A stretch of DNA of 64,000 nucleotides from Corynebacterium sphenisci DSM 44792. Lineage in GTDB: Bacteria > Actinomycetota > Actinomycetes > Mycobacteriales > Mycobacteriaceae. A program made the position numbers and the translations under genes. This document shows, in pieces, positions 31,823 through 40,557 of this stretch (within the stretch, counting starts at the first letter, position 1; every line of letters starts with the position of its first letter). The notes below the pieces were generated by a model. That model had not been told where the DNA came from. It saw nothing but the letters and a program-made list of their open reading frames with translations, and made no database searches. The DNA lies in NCBI RefSeq assembly GCF_001941505.1, contig NZ_CP009248.1, forward strand, positions 124,001 through 188,000, written 5' to 3'.

Positions 31823-32803
31823 ATGACCATGGACAACGCCAGCGTCGCCGTCGACCACGCCGCGCCGGATGAGCCCAAGCGCGATCTCAAGCGCGTCCTG
31901 GCGCCGGTGGCCCTGGTGCTGCTGGGCCTGGTCATCCTGCTCTACCCGGTCATCGCGACCCAGTGGAACAACGCCAAGCAGGTCCGGGCCGCCCAGGAGT
32001 ACTCGAAAATCGAGCAGAACACCGATCCGGCGAAGCTCTCCGCGGCGTGGGAGAGCGCCCACCGCTACAACGCCGAACGCGCCTCCGGGCCGATCCTGGA
32101 TCCCTGGCTGGCGCGGATCAGCGAGGACAACACCGACTACCGGGCCTACCTCGCGGAACTGGACCAGCAGGAGGCGATGGCCCGCCTGGTGGTGCCCGCG
32201 GCGAAGGTGGACCTGCCGGTCTACCACGGCACCTCCGAGAAGACGCTGCAGCGCGGGGTCGGCCACCTCTACGGCACCGATCTCCCCGTCGGCGGGGAGG
32301 GCACCCACGCGGTGCTCACCGCGCACACCGGGCTGGCCAACGCCACCCTCTTCGACAACCTCAAGGACGTCCGGGAGGGCGACGCCATCTACGTCGCGGT
32401 GGCCGGGCAGCGCCTCAAGTACGAGGTGCACGCCACCGAGGTGGTGCTTCCCGAGGAGACCGACGCCCTCGCCGCCGTCGCGGACGAGGACCTGATCACC
32501 CTGGTCACCTGCACCCCCTACGGGATCAACACGCACCGGCTGCTGGTCACCGGGCACCGGGTGCCGATGGACCCGGCCGATGAGGCTGATCTCGCCGACT
32601 CCGGCCCGGCCTGGCAGTGGTGGATGTGGGCCATCCTCGCCGGGGCGGCGCTCATCATCGCCTGGCTGGTGTGGTGGCTGCGCCGGATGCTCCGCGCCGG
32701 CGGTCCCGGGGAGGCCGGCGGGGACGACCCCGCGGACGCCCCGGAGGACCCGGGGGCCGGGCCCGCCGGGGACGCGGCCGGGCCGACGGGGGACCCGCGA
32801 TGA
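31823..32803 (+). CDS. Class C sortase 2 (pilin polymerase)
   Basis: A 326-residue paralogue of sortase 1. With ATG 31823 as start, the lid DPW (93-95), H168, C230 and R239 fall at the same residue numbers as in sortase 1. Two membrane helices flank the catalytic domain, and the C-terminal tail is longer and Gly/Asp/Pro-rich. The sequence CATCGGAGCC before the start is conserved with sortase 1. The region from about residue 215 to 258, including TCTPYGINTHRLLVTGHRVP, is nearly unchanged at DNA level. It should polymerise pilin 2, but the near-identical active sites make cross-use of pilins plausible. It overlaps the next gene by ATGA. Confidence 0.95.
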   Translation: MTMDNASVAVDHAAPDEPKRDLKRVLAPVALVLLGLVILLYPVIATQWNNAKQVRAAQEYSKIEQNTDPAKLSAAWESAHRYNAERASGPILDPWLARISEDNTDYRAYLAELDQQEAMARLVVPAAKVDLPVYHGTSEKTLQRGVGHLYGTDLPVGGEGTHAVLTAHTGLANATLFDNLKDVREGDAIYVAVAGQRLKYEVHATEVVLPEETDALAAVADEDLITLVTCTPYGINTHRLLVTGHRVPMDPADEADLADSGPAWQWWMWAILAGAALIIAWLVWWLRRMLRAGGPGEAGGDDPADAPEDPGAGPAGDAAGPTGDPR

Positions 32804-33660
32804 CCGCCCGGATCCGCCGCCGCGCCGCCGCCGCGGCGATCGCCGCACTCGGCCTCGCCGCCGCACCGGCGGCCGCCGCCACCGCGGCGATCGCCGCACT
32901 CGGCCTCGCCGCCGCACCGGCGGCCGCCGCCACCGTCACCGGCGAGGTCACCGGCCTCGACGCCGCCGACATCGCCGGGGCCTGCCCCAGCGCGGGCCTC
33001 ACCATCCGGCTGCCGGAGCCGAACCCCTACGATGACGTCCCCGCCGGCGAACTGCCCCCCGGGCCGCTCGCCGGGGTGGAGTTCACCCTCCGGCCCGTCG
33101 AGGGCGTGGACCTGACCACCGCGGCCGGCTGGGTCGCCGCCCGCGGGATGAGCGTCGCCGCCGCCGAGGCCGCCGCCGGCGACGTCGCCGCGGCCGCGGT
33201 CACCGACGAGGGCGGCGCCGCGGCGTTCCCGGGACTGCGCCCCGGCCTGTACCTGGTCACCGTGCGCGCCCCCGAGGACCCGGGGCACTCCTACCCGGAC
33301 CTCCGGCCCCTGCTCATCACCGTGCCGGTCGGCGCCGACGGCGCCTGGGACTGCCATCCGGTGGTCTTCGCCAAGGCCGACCCCGGCGAGGGGCCCGGCC
33401 CCGATCCGGAGCGCCCGCCGTGGCCCACCCCCTGGCCCGGGGAACCCGACCCCGGGACCCCGCCGCCGAGCACCCCGGCGGCGCCCGGGGACCCCGGCGG
33501 AACCGACGCCCCCGGCGCACCCGGCGCCCCCGGGTCCCCGGGCAGCCCGCTGCCGGTCACCGGCGCCGCGGTCGCCGGCATCGCCGGCGCCGCCCTGCTG
33601 CTGCTCGGCGCGGGCCTGCTGGCCATGCGCCTCGGCCGGCGGGGGGATCGGGATGACTGA
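32800..33660 (+). CDS. Minor pilin 2, SpaB-type, with duplicated signal peptide segment
   Basis: A 286-residue paralogue of minor pilin 1. The SpaB-like domain has [39 protein letters not shown] and a degenerate pilin motif ending VVFAK (K192). A Pro-rich, non-collagen linker (about 196-248) leads to LPVTG at 251-255, a helix and a basic tail. The signal peptide region is unusual. AAIAALGLAAAPAAAAT occurs twice in tandem, so the hydrophobic stretch is about double length with two possible cleavage sites. ATG 32800 overlaps the sortase 2 stop. Likely role: base anchor of pilus 2. Confidence 0.88.
   Translation: MTARIRRRAAAAAIAALGLAAAPAAAATAAIAALGLAAAPAAAATVTGEVTGLDAADIAGACPSAGLTIRLPEPNPYDDVPAGELPPGPLAGVEFTLRPVEGVDLTTAAGWVAARGMSVAAAEAAAGDVAAAAVTDEGGAAAFPGLRPGLYLVTVRAPEDPGHSYPDLRPLLITVPVGADGAWDCHPVVFAKADPGEGPGPDPERPPWPTPWPGEPDPGTPPPSTPAAPGDPGGTDAPGAPGAPGSPGSPLPVTGAAVAGIAGAALLLLGAGLLAMRLGRRGDRDD
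32833..32934 (+). repeat. 51-bp perfect tandem duplication in the signal peptide of minor pilin 2
   Basis: Copies at 32833-32883 and 32884-32934 are identical base for base and keep the frame, each encoding 17 residues of hydrophobic core plus an AAAAT cleavage-like end. Absence of any difference suggests a recent event or ongoing slippage. Confidence 0.95.
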
Positions 33661-33720
33661 CCCGACCGCCGCCGGCACCCCGCCCACCGCCCGCCCCACC
33701 ACGACAAGGACGGTCGCCCC

Positions 33721-36474
33721 ATGGTGAACCCCTTCGATCTGCCCGGCCTCCGCCCGGCCCGCCGCCTGCTGGCGGTGATCGCCGCCTCGGCCCTGCTGTG
33801 CGGCGGCGGCGGGGCGGCCCTCGCGCAGGAGACCATCCCGCCGGAGGACGCGGCCACGACCACCACGACCACCGAGACCACCGAGACCACCGGGACCACG
33901 ACGACCCCGGAACCGGACCCGCCGGCGACGACCCCGTCGACGACCCGGGAGCCGATCCCCGACGCCGCGGACCCGGCGCCGCCCGCCGACCCGGACCCCG
34001 CCCCCGCGGAGGAGCCCACCGAACCCCCGGCGGAGGGGATCCCCGCCGAGGACGCCCCGGCCGGGGAGCCCGATCCGGGGGCGGGGGACGTCCCCGAGGA
34101 CGCCGTCGTCGGCGAGCTGGCCCCGGTCTCCGAGGCCGAGGCCCAGGACGGGCTGCAGCCGCGCACCCGCTCCCGCGCCGCGCGCACCCGGCGCGCCGGC
34201 TACTCCCCGCCGCCGTGGCTGAACCCCAAGCCCGCGGCGAACCCGCAGGTGCCGGCCCGGTGCGGGCTGCGCATCGCGCTGGTCTTCGACCTCTCCGGCT
34301 CCATCGGCGATGAGGGGGTGCGCGAATCCCGCCGCGCCGGCGACGCCGTCGTCGACGCCCTCGCGGGCAGCCCCACCGAGATCGGCGTGTACAACTTCGC
34401 CACGAAGGCCCCGGCGATCCCGGGGGCCGTCACCGACGGGGCGGTGCCCGTCGCCGACGCCGCCGGGGTGGCCACGGTCAAGCGCGCCATCTCCCGGATG
34501 GCGAAGGCGCCGAAGGACCTCGACGGCACGAACTGGGACGGGGGCCTGCGGCAGGTGCCCACCGGCGCCTACGACATCGTCTACTTCATCACCGACGGGG
34601 TGCCCACCGCCGATGACGCCGGCACCGGCCTGGACTACAACGGCTCCGTGCCGCACGCCTCCGATCTGGGGCACGCGGTCGGCCAGGCGAACCGGCTCAA
34701 GGCCGGCGGCACCAGGATCGTGCCGCTGCTGGTGGGAAACCCCTCGCGCGGCTACCACCTCTTCCGCGATGACGTGCTGCGCGCCGACATCGTGGAGAAC
34801 GACCCCGACCTGGAGTACGTCAAGAACGAGTTCTACTTCGGCCTGGCCAAGCCCAACAGCTGGGGCGCCGACGCCACCGGGCTCTTCGTCGCCCGCTGGG
34901 GCGGGCTGATGCTGCGCAAGAAGGAGGGGATCCGGGATTACGTGAACCTTCCGGAGCGCTGGTCCATCAACCCCGAGACCCGGCACAGCGCCGGGGACAT
35001 GACCCGGGACATCTCCTCCCCGGAGGCCCCGGTGTCGGTGGCGTCCTACGCCAGCCTCGCGACGGACCTGCGCGCGCAGGTCACCGGGCCCTGCAACGGC
35101 CGGGTGAACATCACCAAGCGGATCGTCGACGACGAGGGCAATGAGCTCTCCCGCGGCAAGGGCTGGGAGTTCACCGCCACCACCGCCGACCCGGTGCTGG
35201 AGGAGGGCTCCGGCACCGCCGCCGAGGTGCGCGGGCGCACCGACGCCGAGGGCGCCGTGGGCTTCCGCGTCATCTCCGATCGGGCGCAGCAGGTCACCGT
35301 GCGGGAGACCGCCCGGCCCGGGTTCGCGCTGCGGCCCCGCGACGGCCGCAACGCGGTGTGCACCACCTTCGACGGCGGCAAGCGCATCCCGGTGCCGGTG
35401 ACCGACGTCGGCGAGGACGGGTTCCGGGTGCGGTTGACCGCCGACGGCGGGGTCCTGGCCTCCGTCGACTGCGTGGTGGACAACCGCAAGACCGCCGCCG
35501 CGCAGGCGGCGAAGACCCCGGTCGCCGGGGAGCCGGTGCGGGTCAACCCGGACGGCACCGCCGACCTGGAGTACACGATCACCGTCTCCAACCCGGAGGC
35601 CGCGGCGGAGGCCCGCGGTGCCGACCTCGGCGACGTGCCGCGGCTACCGGAGGGCGTCGTCGCCGACGGCGACGCCGTGATCGAGGCCCCCGACACCCCC
35701 GGCGTGGTCATCGAGGGCCTCCGGGACCGGATCCCCAGGGCCGAGGTCGACGCCGGCCGGCGCGCCCCGATCGCCGACGCGATCACGCTGCCCGGCGGCG
35801 CCGTGCAGAGGTTCACGGTGACCCTGCCGGTGAAGGTGGTCGAACCGGCCACCGCGGACTGGGATCGGCTGGGCCGCTGCGACGGCGACGCCTCGGTGAC
35901 CTCCCGCACCGGGGTGCCGAACGGGGTGCGCCTGGTCGGGGACCTCGACGCCGGCGACGACAACGCCTGCATCCCGCTGGCCCCCGCCGAGGAGGCCACG
36001 GTGCGGATCACCAAGGTTGACGCCGATGACGAGGAGGCGCCGCTCGGCGGATCCGAGTTCGCGCTCTACGGGTCCACCCCGGACGGGTCCATCGACTGGG
36101 ATGAGCGGATCACCGGCGGCGCCGGCAACGCCACCCTCGCCGAAGGGGTGCGGCAGGGCCGCTACCACCTGGTGGAGACCAGGGCCCCGGAGGGCTACGC
36201 CCTGCTGGCCAGCCCAGTGGGGGTCGACGTCACCGGCCACGCCGAGGGCTACACCATCGCCCTGGCGGATCCGGCGGATGGCGCATTGGTGCAGGTCGGG
36301 CCGGGTAATCCGGCGCAGGCGGACCGGACGCTGACGGTGCGGGTCGCCGACATCGCCAGCGGCGCGCTGCCCAAGACCGGTGGCGCCGGGGTGGCGCCGC
36401 ATGCCGCGGCGGCCGCGTTGGCGCTGCTCGCGGGGCTGGTCCTGGCGCACCGGGCACGACGCAGAATGGGGTAG
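33721..36474 (+). CDS. Tip adhesin 2, SpaC-type vWA-domain LPXTG protein
   Basis: A 917-residue paralogue of tip adhesin 1. It has a signal peptide (to about residue 36, ALAQE) and a Thr/Pro/Glu-rich region. A vWA domain with MIDAS DLSGS at 190-194 and ITDGVPT follows. CnaB-like domains ([37 protein letters not shown]) and the E-box [15 protein letters not shown] come next. LPKTG is at 883-887, then a helix and RARRRMG. The middle of the vWA domain (about 230-400) differs greatly from tip 1, while the C-terminal stalk is nearly the same, so binding specificity has probably diverged. ATG 33721 follows ACAAGGACGGTCGCCCC. It ends cluster 2. Confidence 0.92.
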   Translation: MVNPFDLPGLRPARRLLAVIAASALLCGGGGAALAQETIPPEDAATTTTTTETTETTGTTTTPEPDPPATTPSTTREPIPDAADPAPPADPDPAPAEEPTEPPAEGIPAEDAPAGEPDPGAGDVPEDAVVGELAPVSEAEAQDGLQPRTRSRAARTRRAGYSPPPWLNPKPAANPQVPARCGLRIALVFDLSGSIGDEGVRESRRAGDAVVDALAGSPTEIGVYNFATKAPAIPGAVTDGAVPVADAAGVATVKRAISRMAKAPKDLDGTNWDGGLRQVPTGAYDIVYFITDGVPTADDAGTGLDYNGSVPHASDLGHAVGQANRLKAGGTRIVPLLVGNPSRGYHLFRDDVLRADIVENDPDLEYVKNEFYFGLAKPNSWGADATGLFVARWGGLMLRKKEGIRDYVNLPERWSINPETRHSAGDMTRDISSPEAPVSVASYASLATDLRAQVTGPCNGRVNITKRIVDDEGNELSRGKGWEFTATTADPVLEEGSGTAAEVRGRTDAEGAVGFRVISDRAQQVTVRETARPGFALRPRDGRNAVCTTFDGGKRIPVPVTDVGEDGFRVRLTADGGVLASVDCVVDNRKTAAAQAAKTPVAGEPVRVNPDGTADLEYTITVSNPEAAAEARGADLGDVPRLPEGVVADGDAVIEAPDTPGVVIEGLRDRIPRAEVDAGRRAPIADAITLPGGAVQRFTVTLPVKVVEPATADWDRLGRCDGDASVTSRTGVPNGVRLVGDLDAGDDNACIPLAPAEEATVRITKVDADDEEAPLGGSEFALYGSTPDGSIDWDERITGGAGNATLAEGVRQGRYHLVETRAPEGYALLASPVGVDVTGHAEGYTIALADPADGALVQVGPGNPAQADRTLTVRVADIASGALPKTGGAGVAPHAAAAALALLAGLVLAHRARRRMG

Positions 36475-36483
36475 CGGCTGTGC

Positions 36484-36531
36484 AAACGGCACCGGGGCCG
36501 GTAATATCCGGCCCCGGTTCCACACCGTTTT
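36484..36531 (+). terminator. Terminator of pilus cluster 2
   Basis: Core stem ACCGGGGCCGG (36491-36501) against 36508-36518 with loop TAATAT. AAACGG (36484-36489) and CCGTTT (36525-36530) extend the pairing, so the 3' side ends in CCGTTTT, a usable U-tract. Confidence 0.8.
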
Positions 36532-36594
36532 CGGCTGGCGCGACGTCCGCGGGGAGCGGCTCCCCATGGCAGCAGACGCAAGGACGTACCACCG

Positions 36595-38301
36595 ATGACC
36601 CCCAGCACGGGAACCCCCCGCCCCCGGCTCGCCGCCGCCGCCACGGCACTGCTCCTGGCCCTGGCCGCCCCGCCGCCGGCGCAGGCCCAGCCGCCCGCCG
36701 ATGATCCGGAGGCGACGACCTCCCCGACGCCGACCGAGGATCCGATCCCCCCGACGGAGGATCCCGAGGACGGGACGCCGACGGAGGATCCCGGGGACGG
36801 GACGCCGACGGAGGATCCCGGGGACGGGACGCCGACGGAGGATCCCGGGGCCGGGGCCCCGGGGGAGGACGACGAGGACCCCGGCGACCCCGGCGGCACG
36901 ATCGGCTGGGACAACGGGACCGGGGACGACCCGGGGGACCAGGACCCGCCGCCGCGGCCGGCCCCACCGCGCCCCGGGCCCGCCCCGCAGCCCGCGCTGC
37001 CGATCCCCGATGGTCCCGGCGGCTACGCCCCGGACGTGCCCGCGCCCGGCCCCGGGGACGTCCTGCCCCCGGTGAACCAGGAGGTCGTCGACGGGGTGGT
37101 GGTCACCGAGGAGCGGGACCCGGAGGTGCCCGATGACGCCGACCTGGGCACCGTGTACGGCCCCCGGCCGGACATGGGCGGTCCGCTGCCCGCGGAGATC
37201 CCGAGGAACCCGGACCGGCAGGCGGACAAGGTCCCGCCGGAGTGGTTCGGCGAGGCCCCGGAGGGCAACCCGAAACCGCACTCGACCTGCGGGGGCTCGG
37301 TGGCGCTGGTGCTCGACGTGTCCGACTCCGCCGGGGAGCGCGGCATCGAGGCCTTCAAACGGGCCGCGAAGGCGGCCGTGGACGTCCTCGCCGGGACCTC
37401 CGCGAGCGTCGGCGTCTACGATTTCGGCACGAAGGCCCCGGCGAACCCGAAGGTCGCCGGCGGCCCCTTCCCGGTCGCCGATGAGGGGGACGTGGCGAAG
37501 CTGAAGGACCGGATCGACCGGATCGGGGCCGGCGAACCCGGCGGCACGAATTGGGAGGGCGGCCTGGCGCAGGTGCCCGCCCAGACGTACGACGTGCTCT
37601 ACCTGCTCACCGATGGTGCGCCGACCACCAACAACGTGCGCACCGGCGGCGATTTCGGGGTGGCCCCGCATGCCGCGGACCTCTCCGCCGCGGTGGCCGC
37701 GGCGAATGTGCTCAAATCCACCGGCACCCGAATCGTGCCCGTGCTGGTGGACGCCGACGAGGACCCGGTGTACTTCGTCAACGACGACATCCCGCTGTTC
37801 AGCGCGAAGGTCAGGGAACCCGAGGTGGAGGGGATCTACCTGGCCCAGCAGGGCGAGGGCCCGGCCTTCATCGGCCGCCATGACGGGACGGCGCCGAACC
37901 CCTACCCCGGCGGGGTCGGCCCGGGGCCGGCCCCGGTGGACCCGGTGACCGGGGAGATCCTCGGGGAGGCGGCGGAGCCGCCGCGCTACGACGATGAGCC
38001 GGAGGCCTGGTCGGTGAACCCGGAGGCGCCGCGCTACCCGCTGCAGATGGCCCGGGACGTGTCCTCCTACGGGGCGCCGGTGGCGGTGCAGTCCTACGCC
38101 GAGGTCGCCACGGCGCTGCGCGAGGAGATCGACGCGGGCTGCACCGGGGCCGCCGCGGCGGCGGTGGACGCCACCGCGACGAGCTCCCCGACGCGCCGGG
38201 CGCTGCCCTGGATCGCCGGTGGCGTGGCGGCGGTCCTGGTGGCCGCGGCGACCGCGGTGGCGCTGATTCGCCGGCGGCGGCGCAGGGAGCTCATGGGCTA
38301 G
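36595..38301 (+). CDS. Secreted, membrane-anchored vWA-domain protein without a clear LPXTG signal
   Basis: A 568-residue relative of the two tip adhesins. It has a signal peptide (1-32, AQAQPP), a Pro/Asp/Glu-rich region with nine-residue repeats, and a vWA domain. The MIDAS is intact (DVSDS at 241-245, TNWEGG, LLTDGAPTTN). The protein ends soon after the vWA domain, with no CnaB stalk. The C-terminus has a helix (about 535-557) and an Arg-rich tail. The expected sorting signal is replaced by ALPWIAGG, so it is probably held in the membrane rather than wall-linked. ATG 36595 follows CAAGGACGTACC. It lies behind cluster 2 after a terminator, so it has its own or a read-through transcript. Possible cell-proximal adhesin; function inferred. 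Confidence 0.8.
   Translation: MTPSTGTPRPRLAAAATALLLALAAPPPAQAQPPADDPEATTSPTPTEDPIPPTEDPEDGTPTEDPGDGTPTEDPGDGTPTEDPGAGAPGEDDEDPGDPGGTIGWDNGTGDDPGDQDPPPRPAPPRPGPAPQPALPIPDGPGGYAPDVPAPGPGDVLPPVNQEVVDGVVVTEERDPEVPDDADLGTVYGPRPDMGGPLPAEIPRNPDRQADKVPPEWFGEAPEGNPKPHSTCGGSVALVLDVSDSAGERGIEAFKRAAKAAVDVLAGTSASVGVYDFGTKAPANPKVAGGPFPVADEGDVAKLKDRIDRIGAGEPGGTNWEGGLAQVPAQTYDVLYLLTDGAPTTNNVRTGGDFGVAPHAADLSAAVAAANVLKSTGTRIVPVLVDADEDPVYFVNDDIPLFSAKVREPEVEGIYLAQQGEGPAFIGRHDGTAPNPYPGGVGPGPAPVDPVTGEILGEAAEPPRYDDEPEAWSVNPEAPRYPLQMARDVSSYGAPVAVQSYAEVATALREEIDAGCTGAAAAAVDATATSSPTRRALPWIAGGVAAVLVAAATAVALIRRRRRRELMG
36754..36861 (+). repeat. 27-bp in-frame tandem repeats in the vWA protein
   Basis: Four units start at 36754, 36781, 36808 and 36835. 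Units 2 and 3 are identical, unit 1 differs at one base and unit 4 has diverged. They encode TEDPGDGTP repeats in the extracellular linker. Confidence 0.9.
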
Positions 38302-38317
38302 CCCCCCGAACGGGGGC
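38301..38317. terminator. Short hairpin between convergent vWA gene and sigC
   Basis: GCCCCC and GGGGGC arms around CGAAC-type loop bases lie directly after the vWA stop and 15 bp before the sigC stop. Short and without a T-run; it may serve both directions. Confidence 0.4.
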
Positions 38318-38331
38318 GGCGCCGGGGTCGC

Positions 38332-38889
38332 CTAGGCGGTGGCCCCGGCGTCCTGGGCGCGGGTCGCGGCGACCAGATCCTTGCGCGCCCGGGCCACCCG
38401 GGAGCGGATGGTGCCGATCCGGCAGCCCGCGATCTCGGCGGCCTCGGCATAGGAGTAGCCGAGCACCTGGGTGAGGATGAGCGCCTCCCGGCGGTCCGGA
38501 TCGAGGTCCTCCAGGAGCACCCGGACGTCCACCAGCTCCGCCCAGGAGGTGCCGGTGGAGGAGGCCACGCCGGCCTCCTCCCAGTTCACCCCGGAGGAGC
38601 GCGGCCGGGCCATGTCATGGCGCACCGAATCCACCCACACCCGCCTGGCCAGGGACAACAGCCAGGTGCGGGCGGAGGATCGGGCCGCGAAGCGCGGTAG
38701 CGCGCCCATCACCCGCAGGTAGGTCTCCTGGGTGAGATCATCGGCCACGTCCGGGTTGGCCAGGTGCGCGAGCAGCCGCCACACGTCCTGCTGGGTGGCC
38801 CGGATGAACTCGGACAGCGCGGCGCGATCGCCGCGCCCGGCGCGCAGCGCCAGGGCGGTGACCTGGTCCGCCTCATGCCCCTTCGACAT
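38332..38889 (-). CDS. sigC: ECF RNA polymerase sigma factor SigC
   Basis: A 185-residue extracytoplasmic-function sigma factor. The sigma-2 region is ISEFIRATQQDVWRLLAHL with DDLTQETYLRVMGALPRF (the -10 binding part), and sigma-4 contains LILTQVLGYSYAEAAEIAG and GTIRSRVARARKDL (the helix-turn-helix for -35 binding). There is no linked anti-sigma gene. In C. glutamicum a gene of this type, sigC, lies next to katA, and SigC is linked to respiratory-chain status and cydAB control. The divergent arrangement with catalase is the same here. ATG 38889 is chosen at the family start; longer in-frame extension to 39018 covers the katA promoter and is not credible. Confidence 0.85.
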   Translation of the reverse strand: MSKGHEADQVTALALRAGRGDRAALSEFIRATQQDVWRLLAHLANPDVADDLTQETYLRVMGALPRFAARSSARTWLLSLARRVWVDSVRHDMARPRSSGVNWEEAGVASSTGTSWAELVDVRVLLEDLDPDRREALILTQVLGYSYAEAAEIAGCRIGTIRSRVARARKDLVAATRAQDAGATA

Positions 38890-38895
38890 GGCACA

Positions 38896-38901
38896 ACCAT
38901 A
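38896..38901 (-). promoter_or_regulatory. Possible extended -10 element giving a leaderless sigC mRNA
   Basis: On the minus strand TGCTATGGT ends six bases before the sigC ATG, giving TGN plus TATGGT. No matching -35 is present 16-18 bp upstream. If used, transcription would start at or beside the ATG. Confidence 0.35.
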
Positions 38902-38980
38902 GCAGGAGCCACCCATCGGCGGGCCGGAACATGCCGTGCCCTGCGATGATTGAGTAAGGCTGTCAAAAGAACGGCACCGA

Positions 38981-39009
38981 TTGCGGAAGCCTGGGGGCCG
39001 GGGTATGGT
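38981..39009 (+). promoter_or_regulatory. katA promoter
   Basis: TTGCGG (38981-38986), a 17-bp spacer and TATGGT (39004-39009), with an expected start near 39016 and a leader of about 33 bases that ends in GAAAGGGG. Confidence 0.65.
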
Positions 39010-39048
39010 CGATGCCAATCAGCCATCCGAAATTGAAAGGGGTTACCC

Positions 39049-40557
39049 ATGACCTCCGCCAAGGACATCGCCGAGGACGGCCTGGATCCCAGGACCTCCA
39101 CCGGCGGCACCACCCGCCTCAACGGCGCCCCGGTCGCCTCCGAGCAGCACTCCGTGACCACCGGCCCGGAGGGCGGCATCCAGCTGCACGACCTGCACCT
39201 GGTCGAGAAGCTCTCCCACTTCAACCGGGAGCGGATCCCGGAGCGCGTGGTGCACGCCAAGGGCGGCGGCGCCTTCGGCGAGTTCACCGTCACCGGCGAC
39301 GTGTCCGCCTACACCAAGGCCGCGGTGTTCCAGCCCGGGACGACCACCCCGATGCTGGCCCGGTTCTCCACCGTCGCCGGGGAGCAGGGCTCCCCGGACG
39401 GCTGGCGCGACGTGCGCGGGTTCGCGCTGCGCTTCTACACCGAGGAGGGCAACTACGACATCGTCGGCAACAACACGCCCATCTTCTTCATCCGCGACGG
39501 GATCAAGTTCCCCGATTTCATCCACTCGCAGAAGCGGCTGCCGGACACCGGCCTGCGCGACGCGAACATGCAGTGGGACTTCTGGACCAACTCCCCGGAG
39601 TCCGCGCACCAGGTGACCTACCTGATGGGCGACCGGGGCATCCCGCGCGACTGGCGGCACATGGACGGCTTCGGCAGCCACACCTACCAGTGGATCAACG
39701 CCGAGGGCGAGCGCTTCTGGGTGAAGTACCACTTCAAGACCCGCCAGGGCTGGGAGTTCCTCACCGACGCCGAGGCCGCCGAACTGGTCGGCCAGGACGC
39801 CGACCACTCCCGCAAGGACCTCTTCGAGGCGATTGAGCGCGGCGACTACCCGACCTGGGACGTCAAGGTGCAGATCATGCCCATGGCGGAGGCCGAGGGC
39901 TACCGGTACAACCCCTTCGACCTGACCAAGACCTGGTCCCAGCACGACTACCCGCTGATCGAGGTGGGCCACTTCACCCTCAACGAGAACCCGCGCAACT
40001 TCTTCGCCCAGATCGAGCAGGCCGCCTTCGCGCCCTCGAACCTGGTGCCCGGGGTGGGCTTCTCCCCGGACAAGATGCTGCTGGCCCGGGCCTTCTCCTA
40101 CGCGGACGCGCACCGCTACCGGCTCGGCGCCAACTCCGACCAGCTGCCGGTGAACCGCCCGGTCGCCCCGGTGAACTCCTTCGCCCAGGACGGGCCGGCG
40201 ACCTACCGCTTCGCCAACCCGGAGCTGCCGGTGCACGGCTCGAACTCCGCCGGCCGGGGCGGCCAGGAGATGCCCGACGCCGGGGATCTGGGCTTGTGGG
40301 CCGCGCAGGGCGAGGAGCCCTTCCGCGGCGCCTACGTCACCCACGCCGCCGACGATGACTTCTCCCAGGCCGGGGATCTGGTCCGCAACGTGATGGACGA
40401 CGCCGAGCGGGATCGCCTCGCCGGCAACATCGCCCGCGCCATGGACGGGGTCAGCCCCGAGGTGGAGCAGCGCTGCTACGAGTACTGGGGCAAGGTCGAC
40501 GCCTGGCTGGGCGAGGAGGTCCGCCGCCGCTTCACCGCGGCGCACGCCGACGCCTGA
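39049..40557 (+). CDS. katA: Monofunctional haem catalase
   Basis: Converts hydrogen peroxide to water and oxygen in the cytoplasm. At 502 residues it is a small-subunit catalase. The distal His is H69 in [14 protein letters not shown], the distal Asn is N142 in [11 protein letters not shown], and the proximal haem ligand is Y351 in [17 protein letters not shown] 39049 follows GAAAGGGGTTACCC. It is divergent from sigC, sharing a 159-bp intergenic region, and convergent with the small minus-strand gene behind it. All catalytic positions are intact. Confidence 0.97.
   Translation: MTSAKDIAEDGLDPRTSTGGTTRLNGAPVASEQHSVTTGPEGGIQLHDLHLVEKLSHFNRERIPERVVHAKGGGAFGEFTVTGDVSAYTKAAVFQPGTTTPMLARFSTVAGEQGSPDGWRDVRGFALRFYTEEGNYDIVGNNTPIFFIRDGIKFPDFIHSQKRLPDTGLRDANMQWDFWTNSPESAHQVTYLMGDRGIPRDWRHMDGFGSHTYQWINAEGERFWVKYHFKTRQGWEFLTDAEAAELVGQDADHSRKDLFEAIERGDYPTWDVKVQIMPMAEAEGYRYNPFDLTKTWSQHDYPLIEVGHFTLNENPRNFFAQIEQAAFAPSNLVPGVGFSPDKMLLARAFSYADAHRYRLGANSDQLPVNRPVAPVNSFAQDGPATYRFANPELPVHGSNSAGRGGQEMPDAGDLGLWAAQGEEPFRGAYVTHAADDDFSQAGDLVRNVMDDAERDRLAGNIARAMDGVSPEVEQRCYEYWGKVDAWLGEEVRRRFTAAHADA

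Noticed and set aside
38961-38966. Perfect TTGACA on the minus strand upstream of sigC.
   Set aside because: No acceptable -10 lies 16-19 bp downstream and the sigC start is more than 70 bases away.
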